Assembly: GCF_016102285.1 (NCBI RefSeq)
Contig: NZ_JACFOY010000001.1
Location: forward strand, 372,001-436,000
Length of the DNA: 64,000 nt
From: Bartonella sp. M0177
Lineage (GTDB): Bacteria > Pseudomonadota > Alphaproteobacteria > Rhizobiales > Rhizobiaceae
Direction: 5' to 3'
Position numbers and translations under genes: made by a program. Under the pieces are notes generated by a model. That model had not been told where the DNA came from. It was given only the letters and a program-made list of their open reading frames with translations, and did no database searches. Positions 1 to 8,096 of this stretch are shown here, piece after piece. Positions within the stretch are counted from its first letter, which is position 1. Every line of letters starts with the position of its first letter.

Positions 1-396
1 GAAGGTCATAAGCTGTCCCTTGTCATCACCGGCGCCGCGCGCAGCAATAACCTTTTCACTGTTTAATTGTTTTATTTTCGGGTCAAAGGGATCATCTTCC
101 CAAAGGTTTAGGGGGTCAACCGGCTGTACATCATAGTGACCATAAAACAGAACATGGGGTGCATCTTTTGTCGGACCCGGATGATAGGCGACAACCATAG
201 GATTGCCTGTGGTATCGCGGCGCGAAGCTTCAAAACCGATTGATTTCAAATCATTGACCAGCCAATCGGCAGCTTTGCGACAATCCTCTTTATATTTGGG
301 ATCAGTGGAAATAGAGGGAATACGTAAAAGTTCGAAAAGATGTTCGAGACTATTATCAAGATTTGAATCAAGACGGGATAAAACTTTGTCAAGCAT
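1..396 (-). CDS. M20-family metallopeptidase (dipeptidase), N-terminal part
   Basis: The gene runs off the left edge, so only the first 132 codons are present. They begin at an ATG at 396-394. The translation carries the M20 metal-binding motif FYGHYDVQP (His and Asp ligands) and further on RGAGDDKGQ, which holds the bridging Asp. This matches cytosolic zinc dipeptidases of the M20/ArgE/DapE superfamily, closest in pattern to the carnosinase-like dipeptidases. The substrate cannot be told from the N-terminal part. The gene is transcribed away from mutM. Confidence 0.85.
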   Translation of the reverse strand, partial: MLDKVLSRLDSNLDNSLEHLFELLRIPSISTDPKYKEDCRKAADWLVNDLKSIGFEASRRDTTGNPMVVAYHPGPTKDAPHVLFYGHYDVQPVDPLNLWEDDPFDPKIKQLNSEKVIAARGAGDDKGQLMTF

Positions 397-540
397 GGAG
401 TGCACCTGCGGTTTGTTGATTGGAAAACAACTTTAAGCCTCTTAAGCCGTTTTGCAAGTTGTTAACATTATTTTTGGCGTGTTCACGTCGCTCCTCTTAT
501 AGTCGATACGGATATTTTCTGCATTTACAACTTTCCGGCA

Positions 541-1416
541 TTATGTTTGACAATGGGGGCAATAAAAACTCGAACGACCGGATTGGACAATCCGTTTTAT
601 TGGGTTTCCGCATTGGAGACACGGTTCTCCTTCACGACCATAGACCGAAAAATGGTGTTGGAAATAACCGAGAGAACCATCTGCATGGATGTAATCGCGA
701 AAGGAGGAGCCACCTACTTCTATCGCCTTGTTGATAACATCACGGATATTTTGTGCAAGCAATTCCGATTTTTGTCGCGCTACTGATGATTTTTTCCCGA
801 GTGTTAATGATTTCCGTTTCGGAGAAAGGTGACTTCGCCATAAGGCCTCGCAGACATAAATATTTCCAAGTCCGGCAATGATTGTCTGATCAAGAAGTGC
901 GGCTTTAAGTGGGGCTTCCTTGTTGCGCAGAATCTCGTTAAGATAGGCACCTGAAAGACTGTTTCCGGTTGGTTCCGGCCCCAGATGAGCCAATAATTTA
1001 TGGTGTTCAAGGTCAGCCGTTTTTGTCAACAGCATAAAGCCGAAACGGCGTGGATCATTATAGACGGCATGTAAAAGCTCGCCGTTTTCTGTTCTGATAT
1101 CCATTTCAAAATGGTCATGTGCGGCAAGCTTGTTTTTTTCATGATAATAGGAACCAAGTGTTCTATTTTCGACCCGCCAGGAACCCGACATACCTAAATG
1201 GCTTATGATTGTTTCCCCATTATCAAGATAGATAAGCAGATATTTTGCCCGCCGTCCGAGGCTGATAATTTCACGCCCCGTAAGACGGGATTGGAAATTT
1301 TCCGGAAATGGAAAACGTAAATCCGGCCGGTTTTGCTTAACTTTTATTATTTTTGCATGGGTGAAACTTGGTTCGAGACCACGTTTGACAGTTTCAACTT
1401 CAGGAAGTTCAGGCAT
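541..1416 (-). CDS. mutM: Formamidopyrimidine-DNA glycosylase (Fpg/MutM)
   Basis: A 291-residue base-excision repair enzyme that removes 8-oxoguanine and other oxidised purines and then nicks the abasic site. The sequence starts MPELPEVETV, giving the catalytic Pro2 and Glu3 after Met removal. The conserved Lys58 lies in GRRAKYL. The C-terminus (about 266-291) is a four-cysteine zinc finger (CLQC and CPHC). Length and start are normal for the family. No conserved operon partner is seen here: the M20 peptidase gene lies downstream on the same strand, about 145 bp away. Confidence 0.97.
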   Translation of the reverse strand: MPELPEVETVKRGLEPSFTHAKIIKVKQNRPDLRFPFPENFQSRLTGREIISLGRRAKYLLIYLDNGETIISHLGMSGSWRVENRTLGSYYHEKNKLAAHDHFEMDIRTENGELLHAVYNDPRRFGFMLLTKTADLEHHKLLAHLGPEPTGNSLSGAYLNEILRNKEAPLKAALLDQTIIAGLGNIYVCEALWRSHLSPKRKSLTLGKKSSVARQKSELLAQNIRDVINKAIEVGGSSFRDYIHADGSLGYFQHHFSVYGREGEPCLQCGNPIKRIVQSGRSSFYCPHCQT

Positions 1417-1979
1417 ATCCGATTGTTCTTGGGTTCTAAGCGGGAATTTGTTTCAACCGCTCCGGTTCAGGCATATAACATTGTTTTTCTACAAAATAAT
1501 CGTTGTGAAAGCCGATTTTAAGGTAAGACAAAAAATTTTCTCACGAAAAAAAGAATTTTGTAAATGACGGAATGTCATTTTTTATTGAACAATAAATCAT
1601 AAATTTTTTAAAATTTTCATCGGATGATGGTTTAGTAGATATGCCATCATTAAAGCGGTTCATGAAAAATCGGGTTATTAAATAATATCCCTTTAATATG
1701 GATGATTGAATTGGCCAATTAACCAATTGGTAACCTTTTTCTGTCAATTTCTAATTACAAATAAATGTTATCATCTTGAAAAACAGAGATAACAACCACA
1801 GATAAGGCTTGACAACGCGATGATTGACCACGGATGTACTGGCAGTCAACGCATAACGGAAGGTCGGGTTTTTCCCCGGCCTTTTTGTTGTTTTTAGTCA
1901 TGTTAAAACGGATTTCGAATTTTTAGCAAAAAACGAAATCCGTATTTTCAAATCGGGTTGTTCAAAAAAATGGGCGTAA
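1417..1979. other. Intergenic region with orphan plus-strand terminator
   Basis: There is no convincing gene in this 563-bp AT-rich gap. It holds a plus-strand hairpin with a T tract (1861-1886), a perfect inverted repeat at 1908-1917/1934-1943, and the terminator of the downstream aminopeptidase gene (1971-1988). A TTGACA hexamer lies at about 1809-1814, some 50 bp before the orphan terminator, so a very short plus-strand RNA is possible. Confidence 0.6.
1861..1890 (+). terminator. Rho-independent terminator without an annotated upstream gene
   Basis: AGGTCGGG pairs with CCCGGCCT across a short T-rich loop and is followed by TTTTTGTTGTTTTT. The U tract is on the plus strand, yet no plus-strand gene lies within the preceding 1.4 kb. 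It could end a small RNA starting near 1845. Confidence 0.6.
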
Positions 1980-1988
1980 TTACGCCCA
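1961..1988 (-). terminator. Terminator of the M29 aminopeptidase gene, overlapping its stop codon
   Basis: TGGGCGTAATTACGCCCA (1971-1988) is a perfect 18-bp palindrome. On the minus strand it is followed directly by seven T residues. The stem includes the last codons and the stop codon (1982-1980), so terminator and coding end are the same sequence. Confidence 0.8.
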
Positions 1989-3224
1989 TTCGCCTTTCCT
2001 GAAAACCGGAACTTTTTTCCCGTCAGCAGTGATGCCGTCAATATCGATTTCTCCGGACCCGATCATCCAGTCGATATGAATAAGGCTTTTATTACCCCCC
2101 TGTTTTTCGATTTGCTCTTTAGAAAGTGCGGCTCCTTTCAGGAAGCATTTCGAATAGCACTGCCCAAGGGCAATATGGCAGGCGGCATTTTCATCAAACA
2201 ATGTATTATAGAACAACAGACCGCTTGCAGAAATCGGCGACGAATTGGGAACGAGAGCAACTTCGCCCAAATGGCGGGCTCCTTCATCGGTATCCAATAT
2301 CTGCTGCAATACTTTTTCGCCTTTTGAAGCGTGTGCTTCGACAATGCGCCCTTTTTCAAAACGGACTTTGATTTTGTCAATCAATGTTCCTTGATAGGAT
2401 AGGGGCTTTGTCGAGCTTACATAACCTTCAACACGGTGGGCGTGAGGCGTTGTGAAAACTTCTTCAGTCGGAATATTCGGGTTGCAGATAACACCATTTT
2501 TTGCTTTCGAAGCGCCACCTTGCCATTCGTGGCCATCAGCAAGGCCGATGGTCAAATCTGTTCCGGGACCACTATAATGGAGAGCGGAAAAGCGCTGGTC
2601 GTTTAGCCATTTTGCATGTTTTTTCAAATTGGCATTATGATCTTTCCATGCGCCGATTGCATCTGGTTTATCAACACGGGAAGCAGCAAATATTGCGTCG
2701 GCAAGTTTTTTTGTCGCCTCGATGATTGGTAAATCCGGAAAAACCACAGCCGCCCATGACGGATTGGGATAGGAAACAATATTCCAGTTAATATCAAAGC
2801 CCGCAATTTTTTCGAGCGCCGGTTGATAGGCAAGAGATGTAGCCTTATTGACCCGTGAAACTTTCGCAGGGTCTTCGTTAGCAAGAAGCGACGGATTATC
2901 TCCGGCAATAGCAAGTCGTGCTGCCCCGTTTGCATAGGCTCTTGCCATACCTTCATAAAGCCAGTTTGCGGCCTTGTCGAAACTCTTGTCATGAGCATCT
3001 TTGAAACGGCCAAGCGTCATTTCTTCATCACTGAAAATAGGGGTAACGACACCGGCACCGGCTTTATAAGCGTGATGGGCAATCCGGCGTACGAGTGGAA
3101 GTGCAGCAAGCGGGCTTGTGAGAACGAGATCTTGACCTTTCTGCAGGTTGAGACCGACCTTGACAGCCACTTCTGCGAGCCGGTCAAGTTTTTGAGGATC
3201 GATAACAGATTGGTCTTCATTCAT
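1980..3224 (-). CDS. M29-family aminopeptidase
   Basis: A 414-residue cytosolic metallo-aminopeptidase of the M29 (AmpS/AmpT/PepS) family, which removes N-terminal residues from peptides. Family motifs visible include PTEEVFTTPH (metal-binding Glu), the SSPIS...FYNTLFDENAACHIALG block with its catalytic histidine region, and IHIDWMIGSGEIDIDG near the C-terminus with His and Asp ligands. There is no signal peptide. The length equals the family norm of about 410. It is a single gene with its own terminator. Start at ATG 3224; an AGGAAAA-type ribosome-binding site is just upstream. Confidence 0.93.
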   Translation of the reverse strand: MNEDQSVIDPQKLDRLAEVAVKVGLNLQKGQDLVLTSPLAALPLVRRIAHHAYKAGAGVVTPIFSDEEMTLGRFKDAHDKSFDKAANWLYEGMARAYANGAARLAIAGDNPSLLANEDPAKVSRVNKATSLAYQPALEKIAGFDINWNIVSYPNPSWAAVVFPDLPIIEATKKLADAIFAASRVDKPDAIGAWKDHNANLKKHAKWLNDQRFSALHYSGPGTDLTIGLADGHEWQGGASKAKNGVICNPNIPTEEVFTTPHAHRVEGYVSSTKPLSYQGTLIDKIKVRFEKGRIVEAHASKGEKVLQQILDTDEGARHLGEVALVPNSSPISASGLLFYNTLFDENAACHIALGQCYSKCFLKGAALSKEQIEKQGGNKSLIHIDWMIGSGEIDIDGITADGKKVPVFRKGEWA

Positions 3225-3474
3225 TGCGAGGTTTTCCTTTTAAAATTAAAAATCGCGAAACAACGTGTTTTTCGAGCAAATGATAATAGTTTTACCCGCT
3301 ATGTCAAAGCGACTTTGGAAACATAGAGACAGGAAAAACGGGAAAATCGGAGCAATGCTTGGCAGGACTTTTAAATCATTGGTGGTATTTGAATTTTTCG
3401 ATAGACATCACAGTTTTTCATTCATTAATATCTTTCCTTGAAAAATATTTTAAGAAAACCAGAGGGAGAATAAT

Positions 3475-4419
3475 GTGAAACAGGATATATTGGTACTAAG
3501 TCCGCTTGAAGAGCGTCAAATGAAAGACATCGACAAGCGTTATCAGTTGTTGCGCGCCGATCTTGCAAAAGATAGGGCCGATTTTATTGATAAACATGCA
3601 CAAAATTGTCGTGCGGTCATCAGCACAGGCAATATTGTTTTTGACAAAAATCTGATTTCGAAATTGCCTCAGGTCGGGCTTGTCGCCTGTGTGACAGCCG
3701 GGTTTGATCAGGTTAATCTCAAGGATTTGAAAGAGCATAAAATCCATTTAACCAATACGCCGGATGTATTAACCGATGACGTTGCCGATGTCGCATTGAT
3801 GTTGATGCTAGCCGCCCGTCGCAGGCTTGTTTTTGGCGATCATTATGTGCGTTCGGGTGAGTGGGCCAAGAAAGGCCCGATGCCGCTCACAGAAACAACG
3901 GCCGGAAAACGCGCCGGTGTCGTCGGACTAGGACGGATAGGACACGCTATTGCCAAACGATTTGAAAGTTGCGGGCTAACAATCGGCTATTACGGTCGCC
4001 ATAAAAAACCGGATATTGATTATCAGTTTTTCCCCTCGCTCGTCGAACTTGCCAAGTGGTCGGATATTCTGGTTGTTGCAGTAACAGGCGGCAAGGAAAC
4101 CGAGAAGCTCATTTCCAAAGAGGTTATTGCAGCACTTGGAAACCGCGGTTCCCTTATCAATATCTCTCGCGGCACGGTTATCGACGAAGATGCCATGATT
4201 AAAGCCTTGCAAAGCAAAGAATTGGAAACGGCCGGTCTTGATGTCTATCTTAACGAGCCGAATATAAATCCGGCATTCTATAAGCTCGAGAATGTGGTTC
4301 TCTATCCCCACCACGGCAGTGGCACTGTTGAAACACGCGACAGAATGTCCGATCTTGTGGTGGAAAATATCGACGCCTTTTTTGCCGATAAACCCTTGCC
4401 TTCGGAAGTTAAACTTTGA
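3475..4419 (+). CDS. D-isomer-specific 2-hydroxyacid dehydrogenase
   Basis: A 314-residue NAD(P)-dependent reductase of the glyoxylate/hydroxypyruvate reductase type. The nucleotide-binding motif VVGLGRIGHAIAKRF lies near residue 145. The catalytic Arg (NISRGTVIDE), Glu (LDVYLNEPNI) and His (YPHHGSGT) are all present. The start is GTG at 3475, placed by the strong GAGGGAGA site at 3462-3469; the nearby ATG at 3473 is out of frame and hits a stop at once. It is monocistronic and ends at a strong terminator. The exact substrate (glyoxylate, hydroxypyruvate or another 2-oxoacid) is not determinable. Confidence 0.9.
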   Translation: MKQDILVLSPLEERQMKDIDKRYQLLRADLAKDRADFIDKHAQNCRAVISTGNIVFDKNLISKLPQVGLVACVTAGFDQVNLKDLKEHKIHLTNTPDVLTDDVADVALMLMLAARRRLVFGDHYVRSGEWAKKGPMPLTETTAGKRAGVVGLGRIGHAIAKRFESCGLTIGYYGRHKKPDIDYQFFPSLVELAKWSDILVVAVTGGKETEKLISKEVIAALGNRGSLINISRGTVIDEDAMIKALQSKELETAGLDVYLNEPNINPAFYKLENVVLYPHHGSGTVETRDRMSDLVVENIDAFFADKPLPSEVKL

Positions 4420-4534
4420 GGTTGAATTTCTGTCGGGGAAGAGAAAAACGGTCTCTTAACGGATAGTTCGGGAATGCTTTTCAAAAAGCGCATTCTTTAC
4501 CAAATTTATCACCGAAAATGTCGATAAATGCGAG

Positions 4535-4572
4535 ATAAGCACTGTAGCCCGATACAGTGCTTATTTTATTTG
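4535..4572 (+). terminator. Terminator after the 2-hydroxyacid dehydrogenase gene
   Basis: ATAAGCACTGTA (4535-4546) pairs perfectly with TACAGTGCTTAT (4553-4564) over a 6-nt loop and is followed by TTTATTT. It separates this gene from the convergent nar-moaA operon. Confidence 0.85.
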
Positions 4573-4601
4573 ATGGAAAGATCAATTGCGCAAGTTTTCG
4601 T

Positions 4602-4654
4602 CTGTTTAAAGCCGTTGGAAAGGCGTTTTCGAACTTTCCGTTTTGTTTAAACAG
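4602..4654. other. Nested inverted repeat between convergent genes
   Basis: CTGTTTAAA (4602-4610) pairs with TTTAAACAG (4646-4654), and inside it GGAAAG (4617-4622) pairs with CTTTCC (4634-4639). It lies just beyond moaA and may act as the 3' end of the nar operon; no clear T tract follows on the minus strand. Confidence 0.4.
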
Positions 4655-4688
4655 CCCTGTCAGCTTTTATGTTGAAGGTGAATTGCGG

Positions 4689-5696
4689 TCAGCCGCCAAG
4701 CTCCGACATGTGACGGCTTAACCCGCAAATGCCATCTTTTTCGATTGAAAATTCATGCCCCTTCGGCTTGCTGTCGATTGCTTTCAGGATAAGTTCGGTC
4801 AGTTTTTCATCACTTTCCGAGCTTCTGATGGCTTCACGCAATTCGACCATGCCGGATTGCCCCATGCAAGGATAAAGTTTACCGGTTGAACCGATGCGCA
4901 CACGATTGCAGGACGCACAGAAATCACAAGAAAGCGGGGTAATAAACCCAAGTCTGCCACCCGTTTCCTTGACTGTTACATAACGGGCAGGGCCACCTGA
5001 ACAATGGGCATCCGGAACCAATGTCCAGCGTTGTTCAAGACTTTTACGTAAAGCGCCGAGTGACAGGAAGGTTTCATAACGGTCATGACCGGTATAGCCC
5101 ATCGGCATTTCTTCAATAACGGTGAGATCCATACCGCGCCCATGGGCAAAACGGATGAGATCGTCAACTTCACCGAGAAAGCCGCCACGCATGGCAACAG
5201 CGTTCAACTTGACTTTCAATCCGGCTTTTTGTGCTGCGTCAATGCCGGAAAGCACATGTGCAATATCACCGCGACGGGTCAGTTGGTGATAGCGGACAGG
5301 GTCAAGTGTATCGAGAGAGACGTTGACACGTTTGACACCATTTTGAACAAGTGCGTCTGCGTAACGGGCAAGCAATGTCCCGTTGGTTGTCAATGTCAAT
5401 TCTTCAAGACCATGTCCGAGATGCTTACCCAGCATTTCAAACAAGACCATAATGTTGCGCCGTACCAGTGGCTCGCCACCGGTAAGACGGATTTTGGTGA
5501 CACCAAGATCAATCATCCGGCTTGCAACGCGGTAGAGTTCTTCGATTGTCAGAAGCTCTTTTTTGGGCAAAAACACCATTTCTTCCGCCATGCAGTATAC
5601 ACAGCGTAAATCACAACGATCGGTTACAGAAAGTCGCAGATAGCTGATCTTTCTGCCAAAAGGATCAACCAACTTTGATTCTGGTGTTTTTTGCAC
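4689..5696 (-). CDS. moaA: GTP 3',8-cyclase MoaA (molybdenum cofactor synthesis)
   Basis: A 335-residue radical-SAM enzyme that, with MoaC, makes cyclic pyranopterin monophosphate from GTP, the first step of molybdopterin synthesis. The SAM cluster is CDLRCVYC (Cys28, Cys32, Cys35). The second [4Fe-4S] site is the C-x2-C-x13-C motif at CASCNRV...LYPC. The protein ends in the GG dipeptide that MoaA needs. It is the last gene of the nar operon, 12 bp after ppiC, which ties cofactor supply to production of the molybdenum enzyme NarG. No moaC, moaD or moaE lies nearby. Confidence 0.97.
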   Translation of the reverse strand: MQKTPESKLVDPFGRKISYLRLSVTDRCDLRCVYCMAEEMVFLPKKELLTIEELYRVASRMIDLGVTKIRLTGGEPLVRRNIMVLFEMLGKHLGHGLEELTLTTNGTLLARYADALVQNGVKRVNVSLDTLDPVRYHQLTRRGDIAHVLSGIDAAQKAGLKVKLNAVAMRGGFLGEVDDLIRFAHGRGMDLTVIEEMPMGYTGHDRYETFLSLGALRKSLEQRWTLVPDAHCSGGPARYVTVKETGGRLGFITPLSCDFCASCNRVRIGSTGKLYPCMGQSGMVELREAIRSSESDEKLTELILKAIDSKPKGHEFSIEKDGICGLSRHMSELGG

Positions 5697-5708
5697 TCTC
5701 TCAACTCC

Positions 5709-6641
5709 TTACTGGACAAGAGGTCCCTCACCGGATTTTAAATCAATACCCGTGATATGGGATTTTCCGGCCAAAATTGCTATATATTGTTGAACAGCTT
5801 TTGACCAGCTTGACGCCTCGAGCCAGGCAGCAATTTTTTCTTTTACCAATTCCAGCGGAAGAATTTCTCCCGGGATAATCTGGTTTATTTCGACAATATG
5901 ATAACCATAACGGCTCTCGATTGGTTGCATCAATAGCCCTGTTTTTTTTGCTTTTTTCAAAGCATTTTCAAATTCCGGAACAGTCGACCCGCGTGTTATC
6001 TGACCAAGATTACCACCTTCTGCCGCTGAAGGGCAGGAAGAAATATCTTTCGCAATTGTGGCAAAGTTTTGCGGATTTTTTTTCACCTGTTCCAAAATGG
6101 CATAAGCTTTCTCGCGTGCCTGATCGAAGACTTTCTTGTCTTTCGGGTTGGCGCTAACAAGAATGTGTCTGACTTGCCAGATCGTTTCGGTTGAAAAACG
6201 TGACGGATCACGATCATAAAAAGCTTTGCAATCGTCTTCACTTGCTTCCGGTGTTTTTATTTCACTCTCGAGAAGGGCAGAAATTGCCGCATCAAGCTTT
6301 GTCTGGCGGGTATTATCTTCGCCGATACTGTCTTCCCCGACACTGTCTTCATTATCGGGAACAAGATTTTTGTCTTTGGCTTCCTGCCACAAAAGTTCAC
6401 GGATAACCAATGAACGCGCCGCTTCAAGAAGCGCTTCACCCGGCGTTGGAGCCGGATGATTTTGTGCTTCTTGCAGAATATCGACTTCGGGAATGACAAC
6501 GCCGTTGACGCTCACCTCTTTGAATAGCGCCTTGGCTTTTGGCGGAATTCTTGTGTCGATTTCCTGCTTCTTGGGGGAGGAGGGAACCACTATTTTTTTC
6601 AATCCCGAATGCTCGACTTTTACCGTTGTCGCCATAGACAA
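5709..6641 (-). CDS. Parvulin-type peptidyl-prolyl isomerase of the nar operon
   Basis: A 310-residue protein with a PpiC/rotamase domain at about 155-255 (RHILVSA... GGNLGQI... SRYGYHIVEI). The 150-residue N-terminal part is acidic and charged. It has no signal peptide, so it is probably cytoplasmic, like NifM. Parvulins occur inside nar operons of several alphaproteobacteria, where they are taken to help mature the large cytoplasmic nitrate reductase subunits. It lies 20 bp after narI and 12 bp before moaA, in the same operon. The role in nitrate reductase assembly is inferred from context. Confidence 0.88.
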   Translation of the reverse strand: MSMATTVKVEHSGLKKIVVPSSPKKQEIDTRIPPKAKALFKEVSVNGVVIPEVDILQEAQNHPAPTPGEALLEAARSLVIRELLWQEAKDKNLVPDNEDSVGEDSIGEDNTRQTKLDAAISALLESEIKTPEASEDDCKAFYDRDPSRFSTETIWQVRHILVSANPKDKKVFDQAREKAYAILEQVKKNPQNFATIAKDISSCPSAAEGGNLGQITRGSTVPEFENALKKAKKTGLLMQPIESRYGYHIVEINQIIPGEILPLELVKEKIAAWLEASSWSKAVQQYIAILAGKSHITGIDLKSGEGPLVQ

Positions 6642-6661
6642 TTACTCCTTTATCCGCAGTT

Positions 6662-7384
6662 TTACTCCGTTACTTCTCTACGGATGTGAACGGGCAGACG
6701 TTCTTTTTTACGAACAACCTGATATCCCGGACGCCAGATATAACGCACCGGTGCACTCAGCATATGAACGAGACGCGTAAACGGGAACAAAAGCAAAATG
6801 GTGAGACCGAGGAAAAGGTGCAGTTTGAATACAAAAGCCACGTCGGTGATATAGCTCGAAGCTGCAAGGTTGAAGGTGAATATTCCCTGTGCCCAGTCCA
6901 TCAGCTTGACCATTTCATGCCCGTCGAGATGCTGCATCGAAAAAGGTATGGTTGCAAGGCCGAGGAAAAGCTGCGCCCACAACAGAAGAATAATCAATGT
7001 ATCTGTTGTGCTTGACGTTGCCCTGACACGCGGGTCGAACAAACGCCGGTGGGCAAGCATTGTCGCACCGATAATGGCCATTGCTCCGGCAATGCCACCG
7101 GCTGTCATAGCAACAACCTGTTTGAAACTATGGCTGACGCCCAAAGCATCCCAAACGGCAATAGGTGTGAGAAGCCCGACAAAATGCCCTAAAAAGATAA
7201 ACAACACACCGACATGGAAAAGAACAGAACCCCACATCAATTGTTTACGACGCAACAACTGGCTGGAACTTGCACGCCATGTATAAGGCTCGCGGTCATA
7301 ACGGACAATCGAGCCAAGTGCCAGAACAGTCAAAGCAATATAGGGATAGACCCCGAATATGAGTGTATGGAAAAAGTGCAACAT
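6662..7384 (-). CDS. narI: Respiratory nitrate reductase gamma subunit (cytochrome b)
   Basis: A 240-residue membrane subunit with about five transmembrane helices. It carries two b haems and passes quinol electrons to NarH. Histidines suited for haem ligation lie in FHVGVLFIFLGHFVG and in KLHLFLG. The start is the ATG at 7384 (MLHFFHTLIFG). A longer reading exists in frame but runs through the narJ coding end and lacks family similarity. The gene starts 13 bp after narJ and is followed by ppiC. Confidence 0.96.
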   Translation of the reverse strand: MLHFFHTLIFGVYPYIALTVLALGSIVRYDREPYTWRASSSQLLRRKQLMWGSVLFHVGVLFIFLGHFVGLLTPIAVWDALGVSHSFKQVVAMTAGGIAGAMAIIGATMLAHRRLFDPRVRATSSTTDTLIILLLWAQLFLGLATIPFSMQHLDGHEMVKLMDWAQGIFTFNLAASSYITDVAFVFKLHLFLGLTILLLFPFTRLVHMLSAPVRYIWRPGYQVVRKKERLPVHIRREVTE

Positions 7385-7397
7385 TGTCTCTCTATCC

Positions 7398-8096
7398 TTA
7401 AATTTGCGTAGAAGCATCGCGGTGCTGGGCGCGGATGCGACGTTGTAACCGGTCAGGCCCGCAATCATTTTCACCCTGATTGCCACCGAAAGTAATGGCT
7501 TCCTCTTCCCAGATGCGGTCGAGAGCCTCAAGGTCATTCGGGTCATCTTCTTTACGGCTGACGATTTCGGCCGTTAATGCTTCGTCGGCTTTTTTGCCAG
7601 ACAGGCTTTCAAGTGCCACAAAAGCGGCAGCATAAACCGACCCGCGTTTTTGCAACCTCTGCCGGATTGCGGAAATGATGTGCAAGGTTTCGCCGAGAAG
7701 ATGGCGGGCTTCCTCGTCACTTCTTGTCGACAGAAATTCCAGAAACATCGGCAGATAATCCGGCATTTCATGAACGTCGATTTCAAAACCGGCCTGATCA
7801 TACATTTCTTTAAGGTCGACCATAGCCTGTCCGCGATCGCGGTTTTCGCCGTAAACATGTTCAAAAAGATGGAGCGATAAAGACCGCGTTCTGTCAAAAA
7901 GCAAAACGTAGTCTTCCTGTACTTCATAAATGTCGCGATCGGAAATTGCCGAGACCAGACTTTTCAGGCCGACAATTTCTGACGCATCAAGATCGGAAAG
8001 CTGATCGAGCGTTGCTCTGATAAGATTGCCCGATTGCTGCAATTCTTCATCCGGATAGCTTAAAAGTAAGGAAATGATTTTGAGATCGGAATTCAT
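7398..8096 (-). CDS. narJ: Nitrate reductase assembly chaperone NarJ
   Basis: A 232-residue cytoplasmic chaperone of the NarJ/TorD family, needed for molybdenum cofactor insertion into NarG and membrane attachment of NarGH. The family pattern LLSYPDEEL at the N-terminus and the helical region HLFEHVYGENRDRGQAM are visible. It starts on the last base of the narH stop codon (TAATG), so translation is probably coupled. Not part of the final enzyme. Confidence 0.95.
   Translation of the reverse strand: MNSDLKIISLLLSYPDEELQQSGNLIRATLDQLSDLDASEIVGLKSLVSAISDRDIYEVQEDYVLLFDRTRSLSLHLFEHVYGENRDRGQAMVDLKEMYDQAGFEIDVHEMPDYLPMFLEFLSTRSDEEARHLLGETLHIISAIRQRLQKRGSVYAAAFVALESLSGKKADEALTAEIVSRKEDDPNDLEALDRIWEEEAITFGGNQGENDCGPDRLQRRIRAQHRDASTQI

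Noticed and set aside
7385..7546. 54-residue N-terminal extension of narI
   Set aside because: It overlaps the end of narJ and has no membrane or family character.
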